Counted from the first letter of the stretch, positions 1 to 8,754 are shown. The stretch: DNA of 36,757 nt from Oleisolibacter albus (GCF_003336875.1 NZ_QGNJ01000023.1:1-36757), one strand, 5' to 3'. Program-made: numbers and translations. The notes: generated by a model from the letters alone, not told the origin.

Positions 1-253
1 GCTGCGTCTCCGGGTTCGTCCCGATGTGGCTGGCAATCACCTTGCGCACCAGCTTGGCGTCGATCAGCTTGCCGATCCCGACACCCGGCCGCGCCGTGTC
101 GTTGGCGATCACCGTCAGATCACGCCGGCCCGCCGAAACCAGCGCCTCAACCAGCCCGTCCGGCGTCCCAACACCCATAAACCCGCCGATCATCAGCACC
201 GCCCCATCCGGGATCCGGGATACCGCGTCGGCGAAATCGATCACTTTACTCAT
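1..253 (-). CDS. CoA-transferase subunit A (AtoD/ScoA-like), 3' end cut by window edge
   Basis: Only the N-terminal 84 residues are visible; the gene runs off the left edge. The translation carries the family I CoA-transferase alpha-subunit hallmarks: an early GGFMGVGTPDGLVEAL glycine-rich segment, then IANDTARPGVGIGKLI and VRKVIASHIGTNPET. These align closely with AtoD-type acetate/3-oxoacid CoA-transferase alpha subunits. Such enzymes move CoA from an acyl-CoA to a free carboxylate and need a beta subunit, which should lie just outside the window. The start ATG at 253 follows a GAGAG stretch. It is the last visible gene of the minus-strand module with the transporter and AtuA proteins, so it probably activates the imported acid to its CoA ester. 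The exact substrate cannot be read from the sequence. Confidence 0.88.
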   Translation of the reverse strand, partial: MSKVIDFADAVSRIPDGAVLMIGGFMGVGTPDGLVEALVSAGRRDLTVIANDTARPGVGIGKLIDAKLVRKVIASHIGTNPETQ

Positions 254-285
254 CACGGTTCTCTCACAGCACAGCCGCTCCCGTT

Positions 286-308
286 CGGCCCCGCGCGGAG
301 CGGGGCCG
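286..308. other. Intergenic hairpin
   Basis: A perfect 9-bp stem (CGGCCCCGC / GCGGGGCCG) with a 5-nt loop lies in the 125-nt gap between the small AtuA-like gene and the CoA-transferase gene. There is no T tract, so it may be a processing or partial-attenuation element rather than a full terminator. Confidence 0.4.
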
Positions 309-378
309 TTGCCGTGGGCAGGCGGTTAGAAAGGCGCGGCGGGAACGGGGAGGAAGCGGCCGTTCCCGCCGCGGACGC

Positions 379-693
379 TCAGGCCGTCCGGTCCGGGATG
401 TCCAGGTTCAGCAAGGCCGAAGCCAGGCATTTGCCGTGGGCATCCAGGGCCAGCGAACGGGTCACCCCGCCGCCGAGCGCTTTCTGCATGACGAAGTTCA
501 GGGCGCCGACACTGGGGATGGCGTAACGGACGACCTGGCCATGCACGACCCCGGCGAAGAGGTCCTTCACGCGCTCCGGCGTGACATAGGCCTCGATCAG
601 CGGGTAGTCCTTGGCATCGAACGCGATGACCGAGATGTTCGAGATGTCGCCCTTGTCGCCGGTGCGGGAATGGGCAATGTCACGGAGTTTCAT
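379..693 (-). CDS. Small AtuA-like protein (AtuA-related ferredoxin-fold domain)
   Basis: A protein of 104 residues beginning MKLRDIAHSRTGDKGD. It resembles the small AtuA-related domain that occurs either as the C-terminal part of long AtuA proteins or as a separate downstream gene; here it is separate. The start at 693 is chosen because a GGAGG lies six bases upstream, inside the end of the atuA-like gene, whose TGA ends only one base before this ATG. An upstream in-frame ATG at 708 would overlap the previous gene and has no ribosome site. The tight spacing implies translational coupling and joint function with the AtuA-family protein. The biochemical role of the domain is not established. 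Family assignment is fairly sure; function is unknown. Confidence 0.8.
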   Translation of the reverse strand: MKLRDIAHSRTGDKGDISNISVIAFDAKDYPLIEAYVTPERVKDLFAGVVHGQVVRYAIPSVGALNFVMQKALGGGVTRSLALDAHGKCLASALLNLDIPDRTA

Positions 694-694
694 G

Positions 695-2038
695 TCAGGC
701 CTCCACATAATCGACGACGGGGGTCACCAGCGTGCGGGGCAGCAGGGCCGACAGCATGGCCACCACTTCCTTGGCCGACTTGGTGGCGCCGCCGCCGCTG
801 GCCGGGCCGTTGGTGTAGAGCGTTTCCACTTCGTTTCCGATGCGGACCGCTTCCTTCAGGGTCTCGGTCCGGCCGACGACGCGGACGCGGACCTCATACG
901 GCTCCATGCCGGCGGCGTTGGACAGCCCTTCACCATGGATGGAGTCGATACCGATGAGGTCGAAGCGCAGCTCGGTGGTCTTCACGCCCATCAGCTTCAG
1001 CCGCTCGCGCACGATCTCCAGGGCCAGACGGCCGCGGGCAACGGCTCCCGGCCCGGCATAGGACATCTGGCCCTCGCCGATGAAGCAGTCGATGTAGCCC
1101 ACCGACACCTTCAGCGTCTCCGGCCGGGCGCGGCCGGTGGCACCGGCCACGCGCACGCGGTCCGGCCCGTCCTGGGTGAAGGTCACGCCGGAGAAATCGG
1201 CGATGACGTCGGGCGTGAAATAGGTCGTCGGGTTGTGGATCTCGTAGAGCAGCTGCTCCTTGCAGGTGGCCGTGGTGACGGCACCGCCCGAGCCCTTGAC
1301 CTTGGTGATGACGGCCTGGCCGTCTTCCTGCACCTCGGCGATGGGGAAGCCCAGCCGGGCCAGATCGGCCACATCCTTGACGCCGGGATCGGCGAAATAG
1401 CCGCCGGTGACCTGGCCGGCGCATTCCAGTAGATGGCCGACCACCGTGCCCTTGCCCAGCCGGTCCCAATCATCCATGGCCCAGCCGAACTCGAAGATCT
1501 GCGGCGCCAGGAACAGGGCGGGATCGGCGACGCGGCCGGTGATGACCACATCCGCCCCGGCCTTCAGCGCCTCGACGATGGGGCCGGCACCGAGATAGGC
1601 ATTGGCCGAGACCAGTTTCCCCGCCATGGCAGAGGCCGGCTCACCCGTTTCCTCAATGCGGTGCGGACCGGACTTCAGCTCGGCCAGGACGTCGTCGCCG
1701 GAAACGGCGGCGACCTTCAGACCCTTGAGGCCGAGCGCCCGGGCGATCTCCTGGATCTTGGCGGCACCGGCGGCCGGGTTGGCCGCCCCCATGTTGGTGA
1801 TGATCTTGATGCCCTTGCCGTGGCAGAGCTTCAGCACCGCCTGCATGCGGTCGGCCAGCAGGGGATCATAGCCCTTGGTCGGATCCTTCAGCTTCGCCCC
1901 TTGCGCGATGGCGATGGTGCGTTCAGCCAGGCATTCGAACACCAGATACTGGATGTCGCCTTTTTCGGCCAGTTCCACGGCCGGCTCGATGCGGTCGCCG
2001 GAATAGCCGGCGCCAGAACCGATGCGGATCGTTTTCAT
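695..2038 (-). CDS. AtuA-family protein (DUF1446)
   Basis: A soluble protein of 447 residues. The N-terminus (MKTIRIGSGAGYSGDRIEPA, then YLVFECLAERTIAIAQ and NMGAANPAAGA) is typical of the AtuA/DUF1446 family, named for acyclic terpene utilisation in Pseudomonas. Many relatives sit in unrelated acid-degradation clusters, and no geranyl-CoA carboxylase genes are visible here, so a terpene role should not be assumed. An AGGAG lies eight bases before the ATG. The gene follows the transporter by 31 nt and is coupled to the small AtuA-like gene, then to the CoA-transferase. I infer that it acts on a CoA ester or free acid brought in by the transporter. Catalytic residues are not known well enough for me to point to them. 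Confidence 0.85.
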   Translation of the reverse strand: MKTIRIGSGAGYSGDRIEPAVELAEKGDIQYLVFECLAERTIAIAQGAKLKDPTKGYDPLLADRMQAVLKLCHGKGIKIITNMGAANPAAGAAKIQEIARALGLKGLKVAAVSGDDVLAELKSGPHRIEETGEPASAMAGKLVSANAYLGAGPIVEALKAGADVVITGRVADPALFLAPQIFEFGWAMDDWDRLGKGTVVGHLLECAGQVTGGYFADPGVKDVADLARLGFPIAEVQEDGQAVITKVKGSGGAVTTATCKEQLLYEIHNPTTYFTPDVIADFSGVTFTQDGPDRVRVAGATGRARPETLKVSVGYIDCFIGEGQMSYAGPGAVARGRLALEIVRERLKLMGVKTTELRFDLIGIDSIHGEGLSNAAGMEPYEVRVRVVGRTETLKEAVRIGNEVETLYTNGPASGGGATKSAKEVVAMLSALLPRTLVTPVVDYVEA

Positions 2039-2069
2039 GATTGGCTCCTGGTTACGGAGACCCCGGCGT

Positions 2070-3383
2070 TCAGAAGGGGAACACGCCGAGGAGGGCAGCC
2101 GCGATGGTCATGACCACGGAGGCTGCGAAGAGGAAGGGAATGGCGAATTTCTGATGTTCGCCGAGGCCGATGCCGCAGAGACCGACGACCAGGAAGGTGG
2201 CGGGGGTCAGCGGGCTGACCGGGAAACCGACCGTCATCTGGCCGAGCACGGAGGCCTGGGCCACCTGGATCGGGTCGCCGCCCAGGGTCTTATAGACCTC
2301 GGCGATGACCGGCATCATGCCGAAGTAGTAGGAGTCCGGGTCGAACAGCAGGCTGAGCGGCATGGAGAGGATGCCCAGCGCGAAGGGGATGTGCTGCGCC
2401 ATATCCGCCGGAACGAAGGCCACCGCCGACTGGGCCATGGCCGCCAGCATCTTGCTGTTGGACATGATGCCGGTGAAGACGCCCGCGGCCAGCAGGATGC
2501 TTGCCATCATCAGCGCCGCCTTGGCATGGGCGTCGACTCGCTCCTTCTGTGCCTTGACGTTGGGATAGTTGATCATCAGGGCCAGAACGGTGCCGATCAT
2601 GAACATCACGACCGGATCGACCACGCCATCGATCATCACGCCCATGATGAAGATGGTCAGGATGAGATTGACCCAGAACAGCTTGGGACGACGGATCTTC
2701 TGCTGCTCCGGCGTCAGCACCCGGGCGGCCGGACCAATGGGGGCCCCACCGGCAGCGACGGCACCCGAGGTATAGCCCAGACGACGTTCCTCACGCTTGC
2801 CCAGGAAGTAGGCGACGGTGAAGACGAACACCAGACCGACGCACTGCACGGCGATCAGCGGGTTGAAGATGTCGGTCACCGGCACCTTCAGCGCCGCGGC
2901 CGAGCGGATCATCGGGCCGGTCCAGGGCAGGAAGTTGACGCCGGCCGCCATCGACACGCACAGCGCCAGCACCCGCTTGTCCATGCCCAGGCGCTCATAA
3001 AGCGGCAGCATGGCCGGAATGGTGATGAGGAAACACACGGCGCCCGAGCCGTCCAGATGGATCAGCAGGGCCAGCAGCGCCGTGCCCACGGTGATGCGGG
3101 CCGGCTTGGTGCCGACCAGCCCCAGGATGCGGTCGATGATGGGGTCCATCATCCCGGCGTCGGTGACGATGCCGAAGAAGATGATGGCGAATACGAACAT
3201 GCCGGCCGTCGGCGCGATCGAACGGATGCCGGCAATGATGAACTTGCTGGTCTCAAGACCGAAGCCGCCCACCAGGGCCGCGATGATCGGCACGGCGATC
3301 AGCGCCACCAGTGGCGACATCTTATTGGACATGATGACCACCAGCAGGACAAGAATGGTGGCCAACCCGAGAAGGGCGAGCAT
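2070..3383 (-). CDS. CitMHS-family citrate/carboxylate transporter
   Basis: An inner-membrane protein of 437 residues that is hydrophobic throughout, with about a dozen predicted membrane spans. The opening MLALLGLATILVLLVVIMSN, the SPLVALIAVPIIAALVGGFG span and the NFLPWTGP and DPDSYYFG segments are characteristic of the CitMHS family, which takes up metal-citrate complexes or related di/tricarboxylates with protons. The start at 3383 has a GGAGG five bases upstream; the 19 extra in-frame residues before it are charged and unlike the family. It is the first gene of the minus-strand module, divergent from a LysR regulator, so it is probably induced by its substrate. Citrate is the best-known substrate of the family, but the AtuA and CoA-transferase neighbours leave room for another carboxylate. 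Confidence 0.9.
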   Translation of the reverse strand: MLALLGLATILVLLVVIMSNKMSPLVALIAVPIIAALVGGFGLETSKFIIAGIRSIAPTAGMFVFAIIFFGIVTDAGMMDPIIDRILGLVGTKPARITVGTALLALLIHLDGSGAVCFLITIPAMLPLYERLGMDKRVLALCVSMAAGVNFLPWTGPMIRSAAALKVPVTDIFNPLIAVQCVGLVFVFTVAYFLGKREERRLGYTSGAVAAGGAPIGPAARVLTPEQQKIRRPKLFWVNLILTIFIMGVMIDGVVDPVVMFMIGTVLALMINYPNVKAQKERVDAHAKAALMMASILLAAGVFTGIMSNSKMLAAMAQSAVAFVPADMAQHIPFALGILSMPLSLLFDPDSYYFGMMPVIAEVYKTLGGDPIQVAQASVLGQMTVGFPVSPLTPATFLVVGLCGIGLGEHQKFAIPFLFAASVVMTIAAALLGVFPF

Positions 3384-3694
3384 GGGGACCTCCGCTAAGT
3401 CGAGTTTATTTTTGTTTCTTCGTTGGACAAGGAGATTCACGGATGTGAACCGGCCCTCAGGACACCAGGCAATATCTCCCGTTGTCCGGGAATAAATCCC
3501 CGGACTGTCTCTCTATTTCCTTGCTTTCCGACACTTGCGTCGGAGGACCACGTGCAGGGTTTCGGGGTGTTTCTCCCCTTACCGCCGTCCGTTGTTCCGG
3601 CGTCCTTGATTGACATGGTAGGGGGGGCGGATCAGATTATGGAATTGAATTTCCTAAATCATGGTAATCCAACTTTTTTATAACAAGGACCGTC
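3384..3694. promoter_or_regulatory. Divergent promoter region between CitMHS transporter and LysR regulator
   Basis: This 311-nt gap must hold the promoters of the transporter module and of the LysR gene. It contains a 7-bp hairpin with an 8-nt loop (GTCCGGG / CCCGGAC, 3484-3505) in the leader of the transporter. An imperfect dyad GGAATTGAATTTCC (3641-3654), just before the LysR gene, is a reasonable place to look for autoregulatory binding. No site can be assigned with certainty. The stretch is clearly richer in A and T next to the LysR start. Confidence 0.5.
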
Positions 3695-4609
3695 ATGCTC
3701 CAGGGATTCAGGCATATCAAGGCTTTCATGGCCGTCGCCCGCCTGGGCAGCTTCACCAGGGCTGCTCTTGAGGTCAACGTGTCGCAGCCGGCGCTCACGG
3801 TGCAGATCCGCCAGCTGGAGGAGGCGCTGGGGGTGCGCCTGTTCGACCGCAACAAGCGGCAGGTGGTGCTGACCGAGGCCGGGCGTAACCTGATGCCATC
3901 CCTGCAGCGGGTGCTGAACGAGCTGGAAACCATCATGGATGTCAGCCACGATCTGGCCGGTCTGCGCCGTGGGCGCGTTTCCGTGGCAACCCTGCCCTCG
4001 GTGGCAGCCGGGCTGCTGCCGCTCGCCATTCGCCGCTTCATGGCCGACCACCCCAAGATCGACATTTCCGTCAGCGACGTGGTGGCCGAGCGCATCGTGC
4101 AGATGGTCAAGGCGGAGGAGGTCGATTTCGGTATCGGCAGCCGCATCGGACCGGATCGTGACATCATCATCACGCCCTTCCTGTCCGACCGCATGTGCGC
4201 CTACATGCCGGAGGATCATCCGCTGGCCAACCAACGCCCCTTGCTGCTGAAGGACGTGGCGGCCTTCCCGCTGATCCTGACCGGGCCGAGCACCAGCGTG
4301 CGCCAGCTGATCGACCGGGCGCTGGAAAAGGAGGGGACCCCGGCCCATGTGGCCTGCGAAGCCAGTTACATGTCCACCGCCATCGGCATGGTCCGGGCCG
4401 GTCTGGGCATTTCAGTCCTGCCGGAATCGGCGGTCGATGCCGCGTCTTGCGCCGGTCTGCGCGTGGAGCCGCTGCACACGCCGGGTCTGACCCGCAAGAT
4501 CGGGCTGATCCGCAAGGCCAACCGGACCCTGTCGCCGGCGGCGGAGCAGTTCGTGCTGCTGCTGCGGGAGGTGGCGAACTCCCCCCTGGCGCATTTCTCC
4601 AAGGGATAA
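3695..4609 (+). CDS. LysR-family transcriptional regulator
   Basis: A protein of 304 residues, the usual LysR length. The N-terminal winged helix-turn-helix covers about residues 1-60, with the recognisable GSFTRAALEVNVSQPALTVQ and QLEEALGVRLFDR segments; a periplasmic-binding-protein-like effector domain follows from about residue 90. AAGGA sits seven bases before the ATG. It is divergent from the transporter/AtuA/CoA-transferase genes, the standard arrangement for a LysR activator of a neighbouring catabolic operon, with the imported acid or its CoA derivative as likely inducer. It could instead affect the downstream ubiM-like gene, which is co-directional 84 nt away, but that is less likely. 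Confidence 0.93.
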   Translation: MLQGFRHIKAFMAVARLGSFTRAALEVNVSQPALTVQIRQLEEALGVRLFDRNKRQVVLTEAGRNLMPSLQRVLNELETIMDVSHDLAGLRRGRVSVATLPSVAAGLLPLAIRRFMADHPKIDISVSDVVAERIVQMVKAEEVDFGIGSRIGPDRDIIITPFLSDRMCAYMPEDHPLANQRPLLLKDVAAFPLILTGPSTSVRQLIDRALEKEGTPAHVACEASYMSTAIGMVRAGLGISVLPESAVDAASCAGLRVEPLHTPGLTRKIGLIRKANRTLSPAAEQFVLLLREVANSPLAHFSKG

Positions 4610-4693
4610 GCAGCGGCCTCCCTTGACAGGGGGGCGGCCGCGATGTGCCAATCCGGGGCGCATGGAACGGAACAGGCTTGGGACGCAGACGAT

Positions 4694-5878
4694 ATGAGCA
4701 GCGGCACGGGACACGGCTTCGATATCATCATTGCCGGCGGCGGCCCGGCAGGTCTGGCCTTCGCCCGCGCTCTGGACGGCAGCGGTCTGCGCATCGCCCT
4801 GGTCGAGCGCCAGCCGCTGGAAACTCTGGCCGATCCCGCCCCCGACGGGCGGGAGATCGCGCTGACGCACCGGTCCGCCGGCATCCTCACCTCCATGGGA
4901 GTCTGGTCCCGCTTCAACGACGACGATGTGGCCCCGTTGCGCGAGGCGCGGGTGCTGAACGGCCCGTCCCCCTTCGCCCTGTCCTTCGCCAGCGGACAGG
5001 CCGCGGACCGGCTGGGCAACCTCGTTCCCAACCACCGCATCCGTCAGACCCTGTTCCAGTCCGTACAGGGGCAGGAAGGGCTGACGCTGCTGGCCGGCAC
5101 CGGGATTGCCGGCGTGCGGACCGGAACCGAGGCCGCCACGGTGACGCTGGAGGATGGCCGCACCCTGTCGGCCCGGCTGCTGGTGGCCGCGGATTCCCGC
5201 TTCTCCAAAATCCGCGACCAGCTGGGCATCGCCACCCAGATCAAACGCCTGGGCAAGTCGATGCTGGTCTGCCGCGTCGCCCATGAGGGCGAGCATGGCG
5301 GCGTCGCCACCGAATGGTTCGGCTATGGCCAGACCATGGCCATGCTGCCGCTGAACGGCCGGCTGTCCTCGGCCGTGCTGACCCTGCCCGCGGCCGAGAT
5401 CGAGCGGCTGGCCGCGCTCGACCCAACCGCGCTCAGCGATGAGTTGACCCGCCGCTATGACCGGCGGCTGGGCGCCATGACCGTGGTGGGCCGCGCCCAT
5501 GTCTATCCGCTGGCCATCACCTATGCCCACCATTTCGCCGCCCGGCGGGCGGCGCTGATCGGCGACACGGCCGTCGGCATGCATCCCGTCACCGCCCATG
5601 GCTTCAATCTGGGCCTGCAGAGTGCAGCGACCCTGGCCGGGCTGGTGACATCGACCGCCGCGCGCCGCGGCGACATCGCCGGATCGCTGCTGCTGCGCCG
5701 GTATGAAGCAGCACACCGGCTGGCCAGCGCGCCGCTCTATGCCGCCACCCGGCTGATCGTCGAGCTGTACACCGACGACCGGCCGCCGGCCCGTCTGGCC
5801 CGGACCCTGACCCTGCGCGCCGGTGCAGCCCTGCCCTTCGTCCGGGGCTCGGTCACCCGCATGCTGATGCAGCACTGA
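4694..5878 (+). CDS. ubiM: UbiM-like FAD-dependent ubiquinone-biosynthesis hydroxylase
   Basis: A flavoprotein monooxygenase of 394 residues related to UbiH/UbiF/UbiI. The dinucleotide fold IIIAGGGPAGLAFARAL is at residues 13-29, followed by ADPAPDGREIALTHRS, typical of the UbiM branch. A GDTAVGMHPVTAHGFNLGL segment near residue 295 carries the second FAD-binding GD motif. UbiM enzymes hydroxylate ring positions of demethoxyubiquinol precursors with O2, and some hydroxylate several positions. An earlier in-frame ATG at 4643 would add 17 residues unlike the family, so I prefer 4694, although its ribosome site (GGGACG) is weak. The gene is convergent with the TonB receptor and separated from it by a hairpin. 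UbiM versus another UbiH-family member rests on recalled family sequence similarity. Confidence 0.82.
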   Translation: MSSGTGHGFDIIIAGGGPAGLAFARALDGSGLRIALVERQPLETLADPAPDGREIALTHRSAGILTSMGVWSRFNDDDVAPLREARVLNGPSPFALSFASGQAADRLGNLVPNHRIRQTLFQSVQGQEGLTLLAGTGIAGVRTGTEAATVTLEDGRTLSARLLVAADSRFSKIRDQLGIATQIKRLGKSMLVCRVAHEGEHGGVATEWFGYGQTMAMLPLNGRLSSAVLTLPAAEIERLAALDPTALSDELTRRYDRRLGAMTVVGRAHVYPLAITYAHHFAARRAALIGDTAVGMHPVTAHGFNLGLQSAATLAGLVTSTAARRGDIAGSLLLRRYEAAHRLASAPLYAATRLIVELYTDDRPPARLARTLTLRAGAALPFVRGSVTRMLMQH

Positions 5879-5922
5879 CCCCGGCGGGCGGAGCGGCCCG
5901 GCCGGACAGCGCGGAAACGAAA

Positions 5923-5964
5923 GGGCCGCCATCCGCCGCCCCACACGGCAGGAGATGGCGGCCC
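5923..5964. terminator. Probable bidirectional terminator between convergent genes
   Basis: A perfect 10-bp inverted repeat (GGGCCGCCAT / ATGGCGGCCC) with a 22-nt loop lies between the convergent ubiM-like and TonB-receptor genes. A second, nearly perfect GC-rich dyad (CCCGGCCCGGC / GCCGGGGCCGGG) follows just before the receptor stop codon. Neither has a long T tract, but position and symmetry suggest transcript ends for both genes. Confidence 0.55.
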
Positions 5965-5994
5965 GGCCCGGCCCGGCTTGCGCCGGGGCCGGGA

Positions 5995-8277
5995 TCAGAA
6001 CGACGCGGTCAGGCCCAGAGAATAGGCCCGGCCCGGCTCGTTATAGGTGGCGGCACCGGCAGCGGTACCGGTGTCCTGGCGATACAGGCGACGGTCCAGC
6101 AGATTGCTGATGCCGGCGTTGAGGCGCAGGGACTGGCTGATCTCATAGCTGGCATTGATGCCGAACAGCGCGTAGGCCCCACGCTCGTCGAGGGCGGCGC
6201 CCGTGGCGGCGGACCCGTTGCTGGTCAGCTTGCGCGGCTCCTGCTTGCCATAGAGCGTCATGCTGAAGACCAGATTGAGATCCTGCGTGGTCTGCCAGTC
6301 CAGGGTGGAGTTCAGCGTGTATTTCGGAATGATCGAGAGCGGCTCGCCGGTCTCCTTGTTCTTGCTTTCCGTCATATAGGTGATGTTGGTGTTGAAGGAG
6401 AGCGTCTCCAGCACGGGCACCAGCACATTGCCTTCCAGGCCGGAGACCACGGCCTTGGGCGCATTCTCCCAGCGGAAGACACGGCCGACCGAGGTGCCGC
6501 CGGTGGTCGTGCCCACCGGAACCATGCCGGAAACGATCTTATTCTTGTAGTCGTTGTGGAAATAGGTGGCGCTGGCGTTCCAGCCATCCTTGTCGAAGGC
6601 GAGGCCGATTTCCTTGTTGACGCTGGTTTCCGCATCCAGGTCGTCATTGCCCAGGATATAACAGCCGCCGCCCAGGCTGGGATAATTGTACGGGCAGCCA
6701 TTGCCGCGCGAATAATAGAGATAGTTCGGATTCGACTGGTACAGGTTCGGGGCCTTGAAGGCGCGGGCGATGCCGCCCTTCAGCTGCAACCCGTCCAGCA
6801 GATCGTAGGAGGCGTTGAGCGACGGACTCCAATTGTCGCCGAACTGGCTGTGGTGGTCGAAACGCACACCCGGCGTCAGCAGGAAGTCCGCGGTGACGGC
6901 GATATTGGCCTCGGCAAAGGCGCCGACGTCATCGGCGTCGGCCTTGCCGCTGCGCGCCCCGCTGCCGATCCCGGGAATGGTGCTGCCGTTGGCGACCGAC
7001 TGGCTCATGGAATAGGGGTCGTCCAGTTCCTCGCGCTTCCAGTCGGTGCCAAGGGTCACCACCATGTTCAGCGGCGCGGAGACCGGGATGTTGATCTCGC
7101 CACTGGCATTGTAGTTGTTCAGCTTCGACGTGACGAAGGTGGCGGCGGCCGGGGTGGCGCCGCTGATGGCGCCCTCGCCGCCGCCGGCCAGCCCTTCCTG
7201 CATCCGGGTATTGTCGGTGTGTTCGTACTGGAACAGCAGCTTCGAACTGGCCCAGTCCCACTCGCCCTTGTGCGTCAGCGAGGCCGTGCTGCGCTTCATG
7301 ATGTTGGTCTCGGCCCCGTCTTCCGCCAGCGCCCCGGTGGTGGCGCTGCCATTGGCAACGGCACGGTCGCCGGCATAGATGTTGCCCTGACGGGAATAGC
7401 CGGCATCGGCCTCCAGCACCTGCTCCGGCGTCAGCTGCCAGCGCAGCAGGCCGTTGATATCTTTGTTCTCGACACCCTCGCGCCCGGCCGGCGGGTTGAC
7501 ACCGGCCGCCGTACCGGCCGCGCCGCGGTTGATGTCGGGATCATCGCCATCGGTCTTGTTGTAATTGCCGTAAACGCGGAAGCTCACGCCATCGGCAATG
7601 GGGCCGCGCAGATTGAAACCGATGCGCCTCGTGTCGCCTTCATCGCTGCTTTCCGGCTGGCTGGTGAACAGGGTGACCGACCCGGCCAGCGTGTCCGTGG
7701 GCTGCTTGGTGATGATGTTGACCACGCCGCCGCTGGCACCGGAGCCGTAGCGGGCCGCCGCCGGGCCGCGGATGACCTCGACGCGTTCGACCTCCTCGGC
7801 CGGCACCCAGTTGCTGTCCCCGCGGGTGTTGCGTTCACCGCTGCGGCCCATGCGGATGGAATCGCGCGACGAGACGGGCTTGCCGTCGATCAGGATCAGC
7901 GTGTTCTCCGGCCCCATGCCGCGCAGATCGATCTGACGGTTGTTGCCATATTGGCCGGACGCGCTGTTGCCGGTCAGGTTGACGCCGGGCATGCGCCGGA
8001 TCACCTCGGCCAGATCATTGACCGGCGGACGCTTGGCGATGTCCTCGGCCGTGATGATGGATACGCCGGGCGCCTGCTTCAGCTCCTGTTCGGCGGTTTC
8101 CGTAACCTGCAGGGTCGGCAGCACCTTGGCAGTGCTGGCCGGCGCGCTGGCAGCCGGATCGCTGCTGGCCGGGTCTTTGCCCGTGGCGACGGTCTGAGCC
8201 TGGGCGGCAAAAGCGGTACAGGCCAAGGCCAGCCCGAAGGCGGTTCCCTGGTTCAGGCGGAGCAGCAGGCGCGGCAC
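5995..8277 (-). CDS. FepA-like TonB-dependent ferric-siderophore (catecholate) receptor
   Basis: An outer-membrane receptor of about 760 residues, close to E. coli FepA (746). A signal peptide rich in Leu and Ala ends near AQAQ at residue 28, followed by a TonB-box-like TLQVTE. The plug domain has RRMPGVNLTGNSASGQYGNN, RGMGPENTLILIDGKPVSSR and RGPAAARYGSGASGGVVNII, each nearly the same as FepA/PfeA. The barrel follows, with RFDHHSQFGDNWSPSLN, and ends with a terminal Phe. It imports ferric enterobactin or a similar catecholate with TonB-ExbBD energy. I chose the GTG at 8277 because AAGGGG lies seven bases upstream and the signal peptide starts right there; in-frame ATGs at 8295 and 8424 are possible but add charged residues. 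A Fur box lies upstream. No siderophore synthesis or ABC uptake genes are adjacent. Confidence 0.93.
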   Translation of the reverse strand: MPRLLLRLNQGTAFGLALACTAFAAQAQTVATGKDPASSDPAASAPASTAKVLPTLQVTETAEQELKQAPGVSIITAEDIAKRPPVNDLAEVIRRMPGVNLTGNSASGQYGNNRQIDLRGMGPENTLILIDGKPVSSRDSIRMGRSGERNTRGDSNWVPAEEVERVEVIRGPAAARYGSGASGGVVNIITKQPTDTLAGSVTLFTSQPESSDEGDTRRIGFNLRGPIADGVSFRVYGNYNKTDGDDPDINRGAAGTAAGVNPPAGREGVENKDINGLLRWQLTPEQVLEADAGYSRQGNIYAGDRAVANGSATTGALAEDGAETNIMKRSTASLTHKGEWDWASSKLLFQYEHTDNTRMQEGLAGGGEGAISGATPAAATFVTSKLNNYNASGEINIPVSAPLNMVVTLGTDWKREELDDPYSMSQSVANGSTIPGIGSGARSGKADADDVGAFAEANIAVTADFLLTPGVRFDHHSQFGDNWSPSLNASYDLLDGLQLKGGIARAFKAPNLYQSNPNYLYYSRGNGCPYNYPSLGGGCYILGNDDLDAETSVNKEIGLAFDKDGWNASATYFHNDYKNKIVSGMVPVGTTTGGTSVGRVFRWENAPKAVVSGLEGNVLVPVLETLSFNTNITYMTESKNKETGEPLSIIPKYTLNSTLDWQTTQDLNLVFSMTLYGKQEPRKLTSNGSAATGAALDERGAYALFGINASYEISQSLRLNAGISNLLDRRLYRQDTGTAAGAATYNEPGRAYSLGLTASF

Positions 8278-8754
8278 GGTGTTTCCCCTTGTCATCCATA
8301 GTCGTGTCGGCGCGTCACTCTCATCGGCGTTCCCGCCGGTCGCCCGGCTTCGCTTCAGCACCAACCCCCTCTTGCCCGTCGGCGCCCGGTCAAGCCGGAC
8401 AGTCATGCCAGCAAACAGAATCAAAGGCCTGGAACACTGTTCGGTCAGGAACTAATAATGATAATGACTCGCATTAGCTTTCCTCCGATAGCGCAGGACA
8501 ACGCTTCACTCATCCCTCTTTCTTGCATGGCGAATATGCAGACCTGCGCAGACACCCCCCCGCCGGGCAGGAGACCGGGCGCGACAGTGGGCACGCGCAC
8601 TGCCTGTTCCCTGCAAGGCAGCAATTGCAACGCGTGGGTCGACATCCCCGGAACGTTGGGCGTCAAATAGGTAATCCTTGCCCCGTGCTGCCGGCCCGGC
8701 CCGGACCGCGCTCCGGTGCCGGCGGCCTATTGCCGTCGAAGAGCGTCCCGGACC
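8278..8754. promoter_or_regulatory. Intergenic region with divergent promoters of the receptor and the ClC gene
   Basis: Some 477 nt separate the preferred starts of the receptor (minus) and the ClC antiporter (plus). The only site I can name is the Fur box at 8457-8475, which leaves a leader of about 180 nt before the receptor GTG. The remainder towards the ClC gene contains short open frames with no family resemblance. Confidence 0.5.
8457..8475 (-). promoter_or_regulatory. Fur box
   Basis: On the minus strand the sequence AATGCGAGTCATTATCATT matches the classical Fur operator (AATGAGAATNATTATCATT-like) at most positions, including the intact CATTATCATT half. It lies upstream of the FepA-like receptor, in a local AT-rich island within GC-rich DNA. 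Iron repression of the receptor is the expected outcome. The site could also influence the divergent ClC gene. Confidence 0.8.

Noticed and set aside
2022-3398. Plus-strand frame rich in His, Asp and Gly opposite the CitMHS gene
   Set aside because: Its composition is the antisense image of a hydrophobic transporter; the minus strand has a clear family match.
6556-8301. Long plus-strand open frame opposite the TonB receptor
   Set aside because: The minus-strand frame is a clear FepA homologue along its whole length; the opposite frame has no recognisable motif.
8458-8670. Small plus-strand frame starting inside the Fur box
   Set aside because: It begins within the operator and has no ribosome site or recognisable sequence.
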